Below, piece after piece: positions 46,040-57,852 of a stretch of DNA of 64,000 bases. The stretch spans positions 120,174,562 through 120,238,561 of the forward strand of contig NC_067477.1 in assembly GCF_947179515.1 (NCBI RefSeq), given 5' to 3'. This DNA is from Apodemus sylvaticus. Its lineage: Eukaryota; Chordata; Mammalia; Rodentia; Muridae. The notes beneath the pieces were generated by a model that was not told the DNA's origin, did not search any database, and worked only from the letters and a program-made list of their open reading frames with translations. How positions within the stretch are numbered: position 1 is the stretch's first letter; every line of letters starts with the position of its first letter. Both the position numbers and the translations under genes were made by a program.

Positions 46040-47424
46040 TTTAGACGCACTGTAGTAACCTTGAAGGACGCTCTTCAACCTGTTGAACTTCAGGCTATAC
46101 AGTGCATGGTCCAGATGGCCCAGTATTTGTGAACTGCCACCTATGCTAGCACATGCCTTGGTGATGCAGCTGTCTTTGAGTCATCTCTGCCCCTTTAAGT
46201 AGCTGGTTCACTAGGTAGGACTTTGTGGTATCAGTACTTAGGTCTGCTATGGAATCCCTATCTAGGATGAGTAGATGTGCGTGTTTTGGAATGCTTTATC
46301 ACATAACAGTCACCCAACACCAATAAATAAATGTTTAAGAATGTAAGGAAGCATGGTAGAGGGTATCTAAAGAACGAGACTCAAGGTTGTCCCCCATTCT
46401 GCATATGCACGTGCATGCACACACAAAGATGAGAAGGAAGCAGATTTGCATGGCTTGGAGCATAGTGAAAGATTTTAATGTAATAAATATTTATTGGAAA
46501 ATGGCATTCAAATTTTCATTCTATTCATTAGTGAAAGTGTATGTGTATGATGTGTGTGCGTGAGTGTGGAGTGTGCTATGCCACATGTGTGGCAGTCAGA
46601 AGACAAGTTTTGGGAGTCAATTCTCTCCTTCTGCAATGGTTCCAGATATCAGACTCAGGTGGTCAAGTGTCCACAGCAAATGCCTTTAGGCACTAGGCCA
46701 TTTTGCAAGTCCAGGAAATTTCCTTTTTATAAAAGAGTTAATGTCCTAGCCCTGTAATCTTAGCACATAGACTGTAGAGGCAAGACGGTCACAAGTTCAA
46801 GGCCAGCCTGGGTTATGTTTAAGACCTTGTCTCAGCAAAACAAAACATGAAACAATATAAGTGATCTTCAAAGTACGAATAAGGATTCAGCCATCTGAGC
46901 CTTTAGATGCCAGTATCTCTGAAGCTCTTCACGTCACATATTTGTCTGCCACTGTGGGGCCTGTTCTGAGTGTGAGACAGTTCCTGTGCACTGCTCACTC
47001 TGTTCTTTGGGAGCTGGTGTGTGGAAGGTCATCTGTCCACTCCCTGGAGAGTGAGCTTGCAGAGTACACTGTGGCTCCTGAGAAGCAGAGGTGATAGGAG
47101 TTGAGAATACCTCTACACTATTTGGTTTTATCTCTTTCCAGAAAAGAAATTCTTCCAAACTTTTATTTTTCACCTGCAGCAAAACTTCAATGATTATTTA
47201 GGAGATACAGTGGTTAAAGAAAAAACACAAGTAAGAACTAGCATCAAAGATGTTATTTGTTGTGCTTATTTTTATGATGATTTTATTTTATATGAAATAC
47301 CTCATATTTACCCCATATCTAAAAGAAATTCCTCACATTTAATATGCTAAGAACATAAACATTATCTTTTTAAATTCAACTTGACTCTTGTTTTTATTAG
47401 TTGTATTGAGAAATCAAATACTTG

Positions 47425-47425
<1 letters not shown>
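46036..47425. other. No gene seen; B4-like piece at 46744-46850
   Basis: Apart from the B4-like piece nothing is recognised. Short open frames at 46554 and 46861 lack support. Confidence 0.35.
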
Positions 47426-47427
<2 letters not shown>

Positions 47428-47491
<64 letters not shown>

Positions 47492-47625
47492 TTGAAACAA
47501 GGTTTCTCTTTATATCCCTAGCTGTCCTGGAACTCACTCTGTAGACCAGGCTGGACTAGAACTCAGATCCACCTGCTTCTGCCTCCTGAGCGCTGGGATT
47601 AAAGGACTGTGCTACCAAACTTGAC
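47428..47625 (-). mobile_element. B1 SINE with (CT)n tail
   Basis: About 29 CT units (47429-47486) run into a reverse B1 body, GAAACAAGGTTTCTCTTTATATC to CTACCAAACTTGAC. Confidence 0.9.
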
Positions 47626-47654
47626 TAATGCTGTAGTCCGAAAGAAATGGGGCA

Positions 47655-47960
47655 GAGCAGGTGAGACGGCTCAGTGGGTAAGAGCACCTGCTGCCCAAGC
47701 CTGATGGTCCATGTTAGAGACCAGAAATCCCCATAATGTAAAAAGCCAGAGGCAGTAGTGCACATCTGTAATTCCAGCACACTTACAAGATGAGAGGCAG
47801 AGAGGAGAGAGGTGCCTGGAAATTCAGGACTCAGTTTTGGGTATGCAGCACAGCATGGGAAACGAGCGATCCTGCCTCAACAAGGTGGAAGATAAGAATC
47901 AGTGGACCCTGAACATTGTTCTCTGACACCTTCACAAGCACCGTTACACAACTGAAGAAA
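47655..47960 (+). mobile_element. Long B3-like composite SINE
   Basis: GCAGGTGAGACGGCTCAGTGGG head, B4-like middle (AAAAGCCAGAGGCAGTAGTGC), TTCACAAGCACCGTTACAC end; same layout as 41590-41870. Confidence 0.55.
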
Positions 47961-48044
47961 GGAAGAAAGAAAAAACTTAAAAAGAAGCTAGCCAGTTGGG
48001 AAAGGCTTATGTGAATGCACAGTCACTTTGCAACTACAGCTTTT

Positions 48045-48376
48045 TTGTTTGCTTGGTTTTTGTTTCCCAACAGCTGTATACCCAAATCTTGAAAGTAATC
48101 CTCCAGCCTCTACCTCCATAATGCTGGAACTACCAGTATGAACTGCTACACCACTCTTATGAGGAACTGGAGATGACCCTAGGCAAGCACTCTCTACTGA
48201 GAACTAAACTATCCACCTCCTTCTTTTTGTGGTTTTTTTGAAACTGGGTCTTGCCCTATAGCCCTGGCAGGCCTGGAACTCACTCTGTAGACCAAACTGG
48301 CCACACCCTCACAGAGATCCACCTGCCTCTGCCTGTCTAGAAGTGCTGGGATTAAAGGCCTACACATCCATGCCTA
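48045..48376 (-). mobile_element. B4-like and B1 SINEs
   Basis: 48045-48220 old B4-like with ID-like end (GGCAAGCACTCTCTACTGAG); 48224-48376 reverse B1. Confidence 0.6.
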
Positions 48377-48386
48377 ATCATTTGCT

Positions 48387-48390
<4 letters not shown>

Positions 48391-48463
<73 letters not shown>

Positions 48464-48604
48464 TTTTCAAGACAGGGTTTCTCTGTGAGGCCCTGGCTGT
48501 CCTGGAACTCACTCTGTAGACCAGGCTGGCCTTGAACTCAGAAATCTGCCTGCCTCTGCCTCCCAAGTGCTGGGATTACAGGCGTGAACCACCACTACCC
48601 GGCT
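48391..48604 (-). mobile_element. B1 SINE with (CT)n tail
   Basis: About 34 CT units (48393-48460) and then a near-consensus reverse B1. Confidence 0.95.
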
Positions 48605-49330
48605 CTCATTCCATTCTAAGTTATCTTTATTTTACTGGAAGTCTTGGAACCTTGAGTCTTAACATCTTGTTTCTCACTATCTCCTAGTGATGTCTCCTCC
48701 TATGTAGATGAAACCGGTACCTTCTCAGCCTCTCTTCTACCCAGCCTCTGTCAGTTTCACCTTTGCTTGCTGTTTTGTTTTGTTTTGTTTTGTTTTTCAG
48801 TCTGTAACATTTGGAGTTACAACTGCATCCTGTTCTGTAACTATAAAGACATACTCAGTGCTTTGGTAACAATACTGGCTTTACTATTTCTACGTAAATA
48901 TTACTCCGAAGGACAAAAAAATATGACTCCAGGGACCGAAGTCGCTGCCCCTGGCCTTTTCCCTTTCTTGTGCACTAAGAAGCTACCTCTTTCTTTAAAT
49001 TCTCTTGTTTAAAGTCCAGCCAGGGTTTGATTGCATGTATGGGCCATGGTGGGTTCTGTGACTTTATTTAATGCCTCGTATGTATCTATCATCCTCCCTG
49101 CCCGCTTCTGGAATCTGTGCCTCCTTTTTCTTCTTCCTCTGCAGGAGACACACACACACTGTTCTGACTTCTTCTTACAAGCTCTTTGGCGTCTACTGAC
49201 TCATAGGCTTCGCAGACAGAGTGCTTCCCGGCCCTGCCATCTCCCAGTGCTGTTCTCCATTGGTAATTTACATGTTTCATTTGTTAATTCTTCCTTCTTT
49301 CCTTCGCTTTCCTTCCTTGATTGCTTTCCT
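48605..49330. other. No gene seen; (GTTTT)n at 48773-48797
   Basis: The open frames at 48767-49012 and 49031-49348 have no exon signals I trust. Confidence 0.35.
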
Positions 49331-49601
49331 TTTTTTTTTTTTATATAACTAGGCTGGCCTCATATTGACAATCCTCCTGCCTCAGCCTTCGTGAGTGTTG
49401 AGGTTACAAGTTTATATCATAACACTTAGCTATTTTCCCTTTTTCTTTTTGTTTTTTGGTTTTTCAAGACAGGGTTTCTCTGTGTAGCCCTGGCTGTCCT
49501 GGAACTCACTCTGTAAACCAGGCTGGCCTTGAACTCAGAAATCTGCCTGCCTCTGCTTCCCAAGTGCTGGGACTAAAGGTGTGTGCCACCACTGCCTGGC
49601 T
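49330..49601 (-). mobile_element. B1 fragment and full B1 SINE
   Basis: 49330-49430 old reverse fragment; 49449-49601 near-consensus reverse B1. Confidence 0.88.
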
Positions 49602-49676
49602 CTTTTTCTTTTTTTATTGCCAGAACATATTAATTTGTTTTCATAGAGATTTGGCTTCTAATTTTAAACACATTCT

Positions 49677-49678
49677 TT

Positions 49679-49725
<47 letters not shown>

Positions 49726-49887
49726 TTCATTCATTCATTCACTGTAGCTGTCTTCAGACATACCAGAAGAGGGTATCAGATCTCATTACAGATGGTTGTG
49801 AGCCACCATTTGCTTGCTGGGAATTGAATCCAGGACCTCTGGAAGAGCACTCAGCACTCTTAATCACTGAGCCATCTCTCCAGCCCC
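49677..49887 (-). mobile_element. B2 SINE with (TTTA)n tail
   Basis: About 12 TTTA units and TTCA units, then CACTGTAGCTGTCTTCAGAC to GAGCCATCTCTCCAGCCCC. Confidence 0.93.
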
Positions 49888-49992
49888 CTGAACACATTCT
49901 TGAGCATCCTGTCAGGAAAAAAAAATAGCCATCTTAATTAAGTGCTTGTCTTTTTATTTTATTATATGTTTTATTATATGTTTTCTTTATTT

Positions 49993-50312
49993 TTTAAGCC
50001 AGGTCTCACTATGTGACCTTCAATGTCCTGGGACTCATTATGTAGACCAGGCTGGTCCTGAAATCTGAGATCTGCCTGCCTCAGCCCCTTGAGTTCTGGG
50101 GCTTATGGTATGTGCCTGTGCCGTAACACTTGGATAAGCAGTTGATTTAAATTTTTTTGTGTATGTGTTTGGTTTGTTCAGGTGTGTGTACCATATGCAA
50201 GCCCGATGGCCACAGAAGCCAGAAGAGTGTGATGGACACCACAGAGCTGGAGTTACAGACAGTTGTGAGGCACTGGATGTAGATCCTCTGGAAGAGCAGC
50301 AAGGGCTCTCTG
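49993..50312 (-). mobile_element. B1/B4 and B3 SINEs
   Basis: 49993-50135 reverse B1-like; 50152-50312 reverse B3 (GGAGTTACAGACAGTTGTGAGG). Confidence 0.7.
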
Positions 50313-50314
50313 TA

Positions 50315-50600
50315 TTACTTACTTTTCCGTTGCTTTGATAAAACACCATGGCTAAGGCAGCTGATAGAAGGAAGGATTTGTTTTGGGCTTAAGGTTGTAA
50401 AGGGTTGGGTTCCACGATAGTGGGTGGAGTGGAAGAGAACAGGACAGGCCCTTGGAACTCGGAGAGCTCCCGTCTCAAGCAGGAACAGGAAGCTGAGAAG
50501 GCACTGGGGAGGGCAGGAGGTTTTTGAAACCTCAAAGCCCACCTCCTGGGACAAACCTCCTCCCCAAATGGCCACACCTCCCAAACGTTGTTACAGGATA
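50315..50600 (-). mobile_element. Interspersed rodent repeat (family not named)
   Basis: TGCTTTGATAAAACACCATGGC start and GGCCACACCTCCCAAACG end, related to 44395-44752 but diverged. Confidence 0.45.
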
Positions 50601-50639
50601 TTTGGATCTTTTTCCAGTTGTGTGGCTCAGCCCTTAGCA

Positions 50640-51500
50640 CACACCTCTAATCCCTCTGGCTGGAATATAGACAGGCTCTTAGTACTCACCTTTAATCCCC
50701 AACAGTGAAGGTAAAGTTAGCTTGTAGAAAAAAAGCACCCGTGTTTGAAAGTAATATCTAACTAAGTAGCAGACATAGTGATAAATCAGAGAAAGATTTG
50801 GCAGAATAGGATCTGCCCACCTCTCATGAGAAGAGGGAGGAAAAGGAAGCTATTTAAGGGAAAGACAGACAGTACAGGACAAAGAATACAGTTCAGGAAT
50901 ACATAGAGTTCATGGAGAGCAGCACAGTGAACTAAGAGGGAAAGTAGAAAAGTCCAGAGAAGGGAGGAAGCAGTGTTCCTGGGAGAGTTTTACAGAGACA
51001 GATTGAAGAGAGAACAAACAAGACACAGGTAAAGACAGAATGAGCAAGAGAACAAGAAGCCAGATGGTTAGATGGTTAGCCAGGTTGCTAGAGTTAGTTA
51101 GAGGCCAAGCAGAGCAATTCAGAGGCCAAGAGAAAAGCCAGATTGAATCAGTCAACTGGGCGAGGAGTTCAAGCCAGCACAACTGAGTTGAACCAGCTAG
51201 CTAGAGTTCCGAAGAACAAGAAAGGGTGAGTTTGTTCAGCAGCAGGTCTCAGAGGCTGAAAACCTTCTAGGCCTAGATAAGATTGTACGGAGGATAGAAG
51301 CTTTCTGGACTAGGCCTAGGTTGGCAGACAGAGGCAGTGAGCCTCCAGAAAGCAATCACAGCTGGAGAGTGGAAGTTACAGTTACAAATCCTTCCCAAAC
51401 AGTTACACCAGCTGGTGACCAAGTATTCAAGCAGGAACATATGAGGTCCATTCTCATTCAACCTCCACAGGTTCTGAAACAAGGAACCATCTCTGTGGTC
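50640..51500. other. Purine-rich stretch, possible medium-reiteration repeat
   Basis: Strongly A/G-biased on the plus strand with recurring AGAGG/AAGCCAG phrases. It resembles a long non-coding rodent repeat, but I cannot name it. No gene visible. Confidence 0.4.
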
Positions 51501-51613
51501 CTTCATTCTTAGCTTTTCACCATAGGAAGGGTTGGCAACAAGTGATCGTTAAAAACAGGAAGTGCGAACACATAAATGAGGCAAAGGCAAGAAGACATAG
51601 TGGGAGTTTGAAG

Positions 51614-51800
51614 ATGGAACTGCACATACCTTTAGTCCCAGATCTTGGGGAAGTAGAGGCAGGCAGATCTCTGAGTTAAAGGCCAGGTCTACAGAGCAAG
51701 TTCTGGGACAGCAGGGCGGGGGAGGGGCTACTGTGTAACCTTGAACACTTGTAACTGGGGCTACTGAATAACCTTGTCTCAAAAACAAAAATAAAACAAA
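51614..51800 (+). mobile_element. B1 SINE with internal duplication
   Basis: B1 body with GGGGCTACTGTGTAACCTTG and GGGGCTACTGAATAACCTTG as a repeated 3' segment. Confidence 0.75.
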
Positions 51801-51908
51801 AGCCCTATGACAAACAATAACAACATAAAAGTACATCCCAATAGGAACTACCAACAGACTCACACAAATGTAGAAAATGCATACAAGTGGTTACAGGTGG
51901 AACTTCTT

Positions 51909-52151
51909 CTCCTCGTCGTCGTCGTCGTCCTCCTCCTCCTCCTCCTCCTCCTCCTCCTCCTCCTCCTCCTCCTCCTCTTCTGCTTCCTCTTCCTCTTTCT
52001 TCTTATTTGTTTTTCCCAGGTTGGGTTCTCTGTGTAGCCCTCGCTGTCCTGGACTTTGCTCTGTTGATCAGACTGGCCCGGAACTCACAGAGATCCACTT
52101 GCCTCTGTGTCCCAAGAGCTGGGATTAAATGTGCGCATAACCACCACCCAT
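51909..52151 (-). mobile_element. B1 SINE with (TCG)n(TCC)n tail
   Basis: Trinucleotide repeat at 51909-51978 (four GTC units, then about 17 CTC units) and reverse B1 body at 51999-52151. Confidence 0.88.
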
Positions 52152-52394
52152 CATGGATTTTTTTTCCTTCAAAACAGCATCCCTTAGATCTGATATTGTG
52201 ACATTTGATATTTGACATGAGATTCAGTTTTGGAGCCAACATTATAGTTCCTCTGATAGCATTTCACTGTTATAATTCATCGTGTCTGTATGGTCTGACA
52301 GCTCTCCAGCTCCGGCTTCTTTTCAGAGCAATAGGATAAACTTGATGTTAAACACTCTGTATCTGGAAACTGGAGGGCATAGTTTTTTGAAAGG

Positions 52395-52870
52395 ATTGGT
52401 GTGAACTAGGGAATTCCCCCTACCAAGTTTTCAGCACAAAGGAGATTTATTTGCCCCAGAAGGACAAAGGGCAGGAATAAGAGACAAATACAGGACGCAG
52501 AGGACAACAGAGAAGAAGGGAGCATGGGGGAGGGAGGAGGGATATTTGTCCCTGAGTGGGACAAAGGACTGCCTCTGGATAGAGAGGAGACAGGTGTGGC
52601 CCAAAGGCAAATGCTGGTTTATGAAGGTAAAATGGGAAACTCCGCATTAGGATTATGCTCCGTTTTAATTGGGCATGTTAATGAGATGAGCCAAAGGGAC
52701 ATTCATTGATGGCTGCACTTCAGGACTTTCATAGCAGTCCTTGGCAGTCAGTCTCAGGAGAAGGAAGGTGGCTATAAAAGGGAACAGACTTTGGTGTCTA
52801 GCTTTAGGAATGTAATTGTTTTTTAGCAGGGCAGAGGGACTGGGGGAAGGGCAACCTGCCAGAGCCATGC
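52395..52870. mobile_element. Possible LTR-like repeat
   Basis: GC-moderate block with a TATA-like GGCTATAAAAGGG at 52769-52781 and CTGTGTGTC-free ends. It looks like a solo LTR but boundaries and family are uncertain. Confidence 0.35.
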
Positions 52871-53134
52871 CCACTGTGCCCACCATGCTCAGGTTGGCCA
52901 GATTCCTTTCATTTCTACCTTTTGTTTTATTATTGGGTGGCTTGGCTTGATGGTTGGTGAGCGTCCTTCTCTCTGGTTGCTTCCTGCTGGCAGGTTTCCT
53001 TCCCAGTGATGAGAAGTAAATGTGCTCTTAGACTCTTGTTTTCTCTTGAGAGTGAATTAAATGCAGAAAAAGGTTTATGGTAGCCCGTGCTCATAATTCC
53101 AGCACTTGGGTAGTAGAGGCAGGAGGACTAGAGG

Positions 53135-53344
53135 TTAAAGGTTATGTGATAAACCACCATGACCAAAAGCAGCTGGGGAAGAGAAGGTTGTTTCTTTCTT
53201 ATACCTCTGAGGTCACGCTCTGTCACTGAGGGAAGTCAAGGCGGGAACCTGGAGGCAGGAGCTGAAGCAGAAGCCATGAGGGAATGGCTTGATCCTGTGA
53301 CTTTCTTTATCACCCTGTTCGTTCTCATTCTCATTCTCTCTCTC

Positions 53345-53420
<76 letters not shown>

Positions 53421-53725
53421 GACAAGGTTTCTCTGGTAACTCTGGCTGTCCTAGAATTTGCTTTGTAGACCAGGTTGGTTTCAAACTCATAGAGATCTGT
53501 CTGCCTTTGCCTCTGGAGTGCTGGGATTAAAGGCGTACACCACCACTGTCCAGCTCGTCCTGCTTCTGTATACAACCCAGTACCACCTGCTTAGAAGTCA
53601 TATGTCTCGATGAACTGGGTCCTCCCACATCCACAGACTTGCCCGCAGGCCAACCTTATGAATACATTTTCTCAATTAAGATCCCCTCTTCCCAGATATG
53701 ACTAGGTTTGTGTCAAGTTGACAAA
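53135..53725 (-). mobile_element. LTR-like repeat interrupted by B1 with (CT)n tail
   Basis: Outer parts (53140-53330 with ACCACCATGACCAAAAGCAGC and GGAGGCAGGAGCTGAAGC; 53560-53722 ending GTCAAGTTGACAAAACC) match the 1945-2352 repeat. Between them sit about 44 CT units (53333-53418) and a reverse B1 (53419-53555). Confidence 0.75.
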
Positions 53726-53810
53726 ACCAAGGAGCACAGCTATGTAGTGAATGAGAGACCAGCCTGGACTACATACAACTTTATCTTTGAGTAAATACAT
53801 GAATGGAATG

Positions 53811-53897
53811 TGGGTGGGGGTGTGGTTCAGTGGTAGAACACTTGACGAGCATGTCCAGTAAGCGAGACTACACACACACACACACACACACACACAC
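53811..53897 (+). mobile_element. ID SINE with (CA)n tail
   Basis: GGGTGTGGTTCAGTGGTAGAAC ID head, then about 13 CA units at 53871-53897. Confidence 0.7.
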
Positions 53898-53965
53898 TAC
53901 TATAGATCGATGGTATGTCACAGTGTTTAGCATGAGCAAGTTTCTGAATCAAAAATAAAAAGTTA

Positions 53966-54235
53966 TGTGCTGGAGAGATGGTTGGGTGATTAAGATCATT
54001 TGCTGCTCATGCAAAGAACCTAGGTTCAGTTCCCAGTGTCCACATGGCAGCTCACAGCCATCTCTAACTCCAGTTCCAAGAGACCCAAATGCCACTCACT
54101 AGCCTCCATGGTCACTAGGAACTCGTTATGCACACACATATGTTTATGGGCATAAAATCAAAGAACTAAATCTTTAAAAAATAAATAAATACATACATAC
54201 ATACATAAATACATAAATAAATAATTTAAACACAA
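53966..54235 (+). mobile_element. B3 SINE with (ATAA/CATA)n tail
   Basis: GTGCTGGAGAGATGGTTGGGTG to ATCTTTAAAAAATAAATAAATAC. Confidence 0.85.
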
Positions 54236-54246
54236 AAGACTAATGC

Positions 54247-54420
54247 TAGGCAGTGGTGGTACTTGCTTCTAAGTTCAAAGCCAGCCTGGTCTTCATAGTG
54301 AGTTCGTTAGCTCATCCATGGCTACAGAGAAACCCTATCTCAAAAACAAAAACAAAAGCAAAAGCAACCCCAAAACTAAAACCAAAACAACCAACCAATC
54401 AAACAAACAAACAAACAAAC
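54247..54420 (+). mobile_element. B1 SINE, internally deleted, long A-rich tail
   Basis: CTAGGCAGTGGTGGTACTTGC joined early to AAGCCAGCCTGGTC; the tail is AAAACAAAAGC then (CAAA)n. Confidence 0.8.
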
Positions 54421-54424
54421 TAAA

Positions 54425-54508
54425 GGGGCAGTGAGATGGCTCAGCACATAGAAGAGCTTGCTCTGCAGGCCTGGCAGTCTGAGTACAATCCCTAGGATCC
54501 ATGGTAGG
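54425..54508 (+). mobile_element. B3 SINE 5' part
   Basis: GGGGCAGTGAGATGGCTCAGC to CCTAGGATCCATGG; truncated at 3'. Confidence 0.65.
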
Positions 54509-54514
54509 AGAGAC

Positions 54515-55030
54515 TTGAAATGGAAATTTCTGGTTCCTCTGGAGACACGGCTGTGTCATACGTAGTTTTTCTGGAAACTGTCTTATGTGAGGACGGATTG
54601 CTGAAGCAGTCACACGAGTGGATGTTTTGTTGAGAATAGACACATGATGTTTTTCTGGAAGCTGCCTGGGAAAGGGGCATGTGATGTTTTGCAGAGCAGA
54701 CACTTGAGAAGACACGTGATGTTTGGAAAGGGTATAAAGTGTAACCAGAGAGTAGCGTTGGGTTGTCTTGCCTTCTTCGCTCATTGTTGTTTGTCATGAC
54801 TCCATGGAGAAAAACACACCGAAGAGCTTCTCAAGATATTCCGGCAGCTTCTTCCCACTTCTGTGGACTTGGGCTGATTGGCGGAGTCTCTCAGTTTCTT
54901 CTGGATTAAACGGCTGTTGCTGATTTCTGAATGGTGTTTGTGAATGGATTCAGATACTGCTGCTGAATTGTGTGAACTGAACTGTTGATATCCTGACAAT
55001 GAAGATTGGAATCACCCCAAAGAACTATTT
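54515..55030 (+). mobile_element. Possible solo LTR with TATA box
   Basis: GATGTTT recurs at 54621, 54646, 54683 and 54718 ahead of TATAAA at 54733-54738. ATTAAA at 54905-54910 could be the R-region polyadenylation signal. This is the order U3 repeats, TATA, R. Ends and family are not fixed, and no coding sequence is present. Confidence 0.45.
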
Positions 55031-55319
55031 CTAAACAAGCCCACACCCGCCTTTACCTATTAACCTTTCCTTTCCACTACCTCTGGTGGGTGGTACATTA
55101 GAAGGAAGGCTAAAGCATTTAAGAACGTTCATTAAACTAGGTTTAGAAAAATCAAAGCTTACAGAGATCTCTCTCCCCAAATTGTCCTCTTCCCTCCATA
55201 TGCATATATACACTCATGGCACTCAGGAGGAGGAAAGAGAAGGCCCCGAGTTCAAAACCAGCCTGTGATACATATGAGACCCTCTCTCAAGAAAGCAAGC
55301 AAAATAAAATTACAAAATA

Positions 55320-55420
55320 CAGAGGAAAACTCTGAGTGAGTGAGTGTGTGTGTGTGTGTGTTTTGTGTGTTTGTGTGTCTGTGTGCCTGTGTGTGTTGTT
55401 TGTGAGTGTGTATTTCCAGT
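55320..55420. repeat. GT-rich low-complexity stretch
   Basis: Interrupted GT repeats (GAGTGTGTGTGTGTG, TTTGTGTGTC). Confidence 0.85.
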
Positions 55421-55664
55421 TGAATGATATTGAATGGCGCTATGACACACTCAAGCATCTAGAATGATTTGGTAAAACTCATGTGCTAGAAGAAAAATGA
55501 TTCTTAGTGTCACACAGAGAAGCCCCCAAACAAAGTGAATCTTGCAAGGCGATTTATTTTTACGAAGAGGGTGAGTCATGACCCAGACTGGCCTAGCACG
55601 CAGACAGGGTGGGACACTCACTCGGATTTTAGGGGTTTGGTTGGTTGGTCTTTTTCTTGATCTT

Positions 55665-55794
55665 ATTTTGTTTTGAGATGAGTCTCTCTATTTAGTCCTG
55701 GCTATCCTGGAACTTGTTATGTAGACCAGGATGACCTCAAATCCTCTCCCCACTGTCTCTGCATCCTGAGTGCTGGGATTAAAGTCGGGCACTG
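55665..55794 (-). mobile_element. Old B1 SINE
   Basis: GAGATGAGTCTCTCTATTTAG to AAGTCGGGCACTGC. Confidence 0.75.
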
Positions 55795-55978
55795 CTTTTT
55801 ATTCTAATGCAAGTAAAGACTGTGCTTCATCCCATTGGTGGGAGCCCAGCCTCACCGATGGACATGATACATATTCACAGGAGATGAAGAAAGTGAAGGG
55901 GGGGGGGTGTCTGCTGTTCTTTGTCATCAAGTCCCAGGAATACAACAGCGCCTCTGCATACACAAACTTTAAAACATT

Positions 55979-56209
55979 AAAAAATGTTTCATATATTTAT
56001 TTGTATTTTATGTACATGGTGTGTTGCCTACAGGTATGACTGTGCACCACAGGTGTGCAGTTCCCACAGAGGCCAGAAGAGATTGTGAGGTTCCCTGGAG
56101 CTGTAGTTACAGACAGTTGTGAGAACCACATGGGTGCTGGGAATGCAGCCTTGATCCTCTGGAAGAGCAGTAATCAGTGTTCTCAACTACTGGGCTATCT
56201 CTCTAGGTC
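55979..56209 (-). mobile_element. B3 SINE
   Basis: CAGTTGTGAGAACCACATGGG, CTGGGCTATCTCTCTAGGTCC. Confidence 0.85.
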
Positions 56210-56233
56210 CTAAACAGAAAGGGTATTGTTTTC

Positions 56234-56374
56234 GTTTGTTTTCTTTTGTTTTTGTTTTTTTTTAGACAGGGTCTCTCTCTCTATGGAGCCCTGGCTGTCC
56301 CAGAATGCACTCTGTAGAGCAGGTTGGCTTTGAACTCACAGACAGCCTCCTATCTTTACCTCCCAAATGCTGAG
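56234..56374 (-). mobile_element. B1 SINE
   Basis: AGACAGGGTCTCTCTCTCTATG, GGTTGGCTTTGAACTCACAG; diverged and truncated at its 5' end. Confidence 0.8.
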
Positions 56375-56412
56375 AAATAGAAGTTTTACCAATTTGTGAG
56401 ATAAAAAGATAT

Positions 56413-56617
56413 TAAAAAATGTTTTTTTAAAGATTTATTTATTTATTATGTGTAAGTACACTGTAGCTGTCTTCAGACACTCCAGAAGAGGGCATTAGAT
56501 CTCATTACAGATGGTTGTGAGCCACCATGTGGCTGCTGGGATTTGAACTCAGGACCTCCAGAAGAGCAGTCAGTGCTCTTAACTGCTGAGCCATCTCGCC
56601 AGCCCTAAAAAATGTTT
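56413..56617 (-). mobile_element. B2 SINE with target-site duplication
   Basis: Full reverse B2 (56425-56605). TAAAAAATGTTT at 56413-56424 and 56606-56617. Confidence 0.95.
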
Positions 56618-56885
56618 TAAAAGGTAGAGGGAATTTGTGGATATTGGTCCTTGATTGGTTAATCAACTTTGATAGAAACACACATTTCTCACATATGTTT
56701 TTAGAAAGTTATTCGATAGCATATATTTATTGTGCAAAATGGATTTCATCATGACAGTTTCATACATGTCTATGAAGTATTCAGATTGTGTTTATCCCTA
56801 TTCCCATCTCCTTGCCCCTTACAATCTGCCGCTGCCTTCCTTTTGCTTACTGGGCTTCCTTATGTTTTCTGTCTGCGTGTGCATG

Positions 56886-56899
56886 TGTGTGTATGTGTG

Positions 56900-56934
<35 letters not shown>

Positions 56935-56943
56935 ATGTATGTA
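56886..56943. repeat. (GT)n microsatellite
   Basis: About 25 units with TATG/TTTG interruptions. Confidence 0.93.
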
Positions 56944-57165
56944 GCCCATGAGTGACTAGTAGGTTTGATGTTGGATTTGGGAGCCACAGCAAGTCATATT
57001 GGTTATTCATCCTCAATAATACAGTATATTGTATTATATTATAGTACATTTATTATATTAATATTACAGAGTTCCTCAGTGTGGCCACATTGGGAAGAGA
57101 GACAAAGGGATCCAGGGACCCTGCAAGTCCACTTTGGGATCTTGACATAAGGTTAGTGTTTAACT

Positions 57166-57275
57166 TTTGTGTGTGTGTGTGTGTGTGTACTTGTGTGTAC
57201 AGGTGGAATAGATTCCCTGGAGGTGGGATTGAGGAGCAAGGGTTCTTAACTACTGAGCCTTCCTCTCCAGCTTTG
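57166..57275 (-). mobile_element. B3 SINE part with (GT)n tail
   Basis: GT units at 57166-57189, then CCCTGGAGGTGGGATTGAGG and GAGCCTTCCTCTCCAGC. Confidence 0.65.
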
Positions 57276-57354
57276 AGGGTGTGTTTTAAACAGAAGGCAA
57301 CCAAGTAGTCTGGTCAAGGGGTTCTACTGCCCACCATTGTCTCGGCTCCAAGCC

Positions 57355-57540
57355 CCTCTCTCTCTCTCTCTCTCTCTCTCTTTTGCGTTTGGTTTTTTTT
57401 TCAAGACAGGGTTTCCCTGTGTAGCCCTGGCTGTCCTGGAACTCACTCTGTAGACCAGGCTGGCCTCAAACTCAGAAATCCGCCTGCCTCTGCCTCCCAG
57501 AGTGCTGGGATTACAGGCGTGCGCCACCACCGCCCAGCTC
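57355..57540 (-). mobile_element. B1 SINE with (CT)n tail
   Basis: CT units at 57355-57381, then TCAAGACAGGGTTTCCCTGTG to CACCACCGCCCAGC. Confidence 0.95.
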
Positions 57541-57687
57541 AAGTCTCTCTTGATAAGTGGCCGAGACAAGTTACTCCTCTGACTGTTCTCAGGACTTTTA
57601 TTCTCCCAATAGGAGATTCCTGAGGAAGTTTTAGTTTCTTGGAGTGCCTGCTTTCTTTCCTTCTTTCCTTCTTTCTTTCCTTCTAAA

Positions 57688-57852
57688 TTTCTATTTTATG
57701 CAAAGGGGTTTTGCCTGCATGTGTGAGGGAGTCAGATCCCCTGGAACAGGAGTTATAGACAGTTGTGAGCTGCCATGTGGGTGCTGGGAATCGAATTCCT
57801 GTACACTGGAAGAACAACCAGTACTAACTACAGAGCCATCTCTCTAGCTCCA
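57688..57852 (-). mobile_element. B2/B3 SINE
   Basis: GAGTTATAGACAGTTGTGAGC, CAGAGCCATCTCTCTAGCTCC. A CTTTCCTT-rich stretch precedes it (57650-57682). Confidence 0.85.

Noticed and set aside
49677..49740. Regular TTTA, CT and GT arrays as possible CRISPR-like or centromere-type repeats
   Set aside because: Units of 2-4 bases without spacers: ordinary microsatellites. The organism is a mammal.
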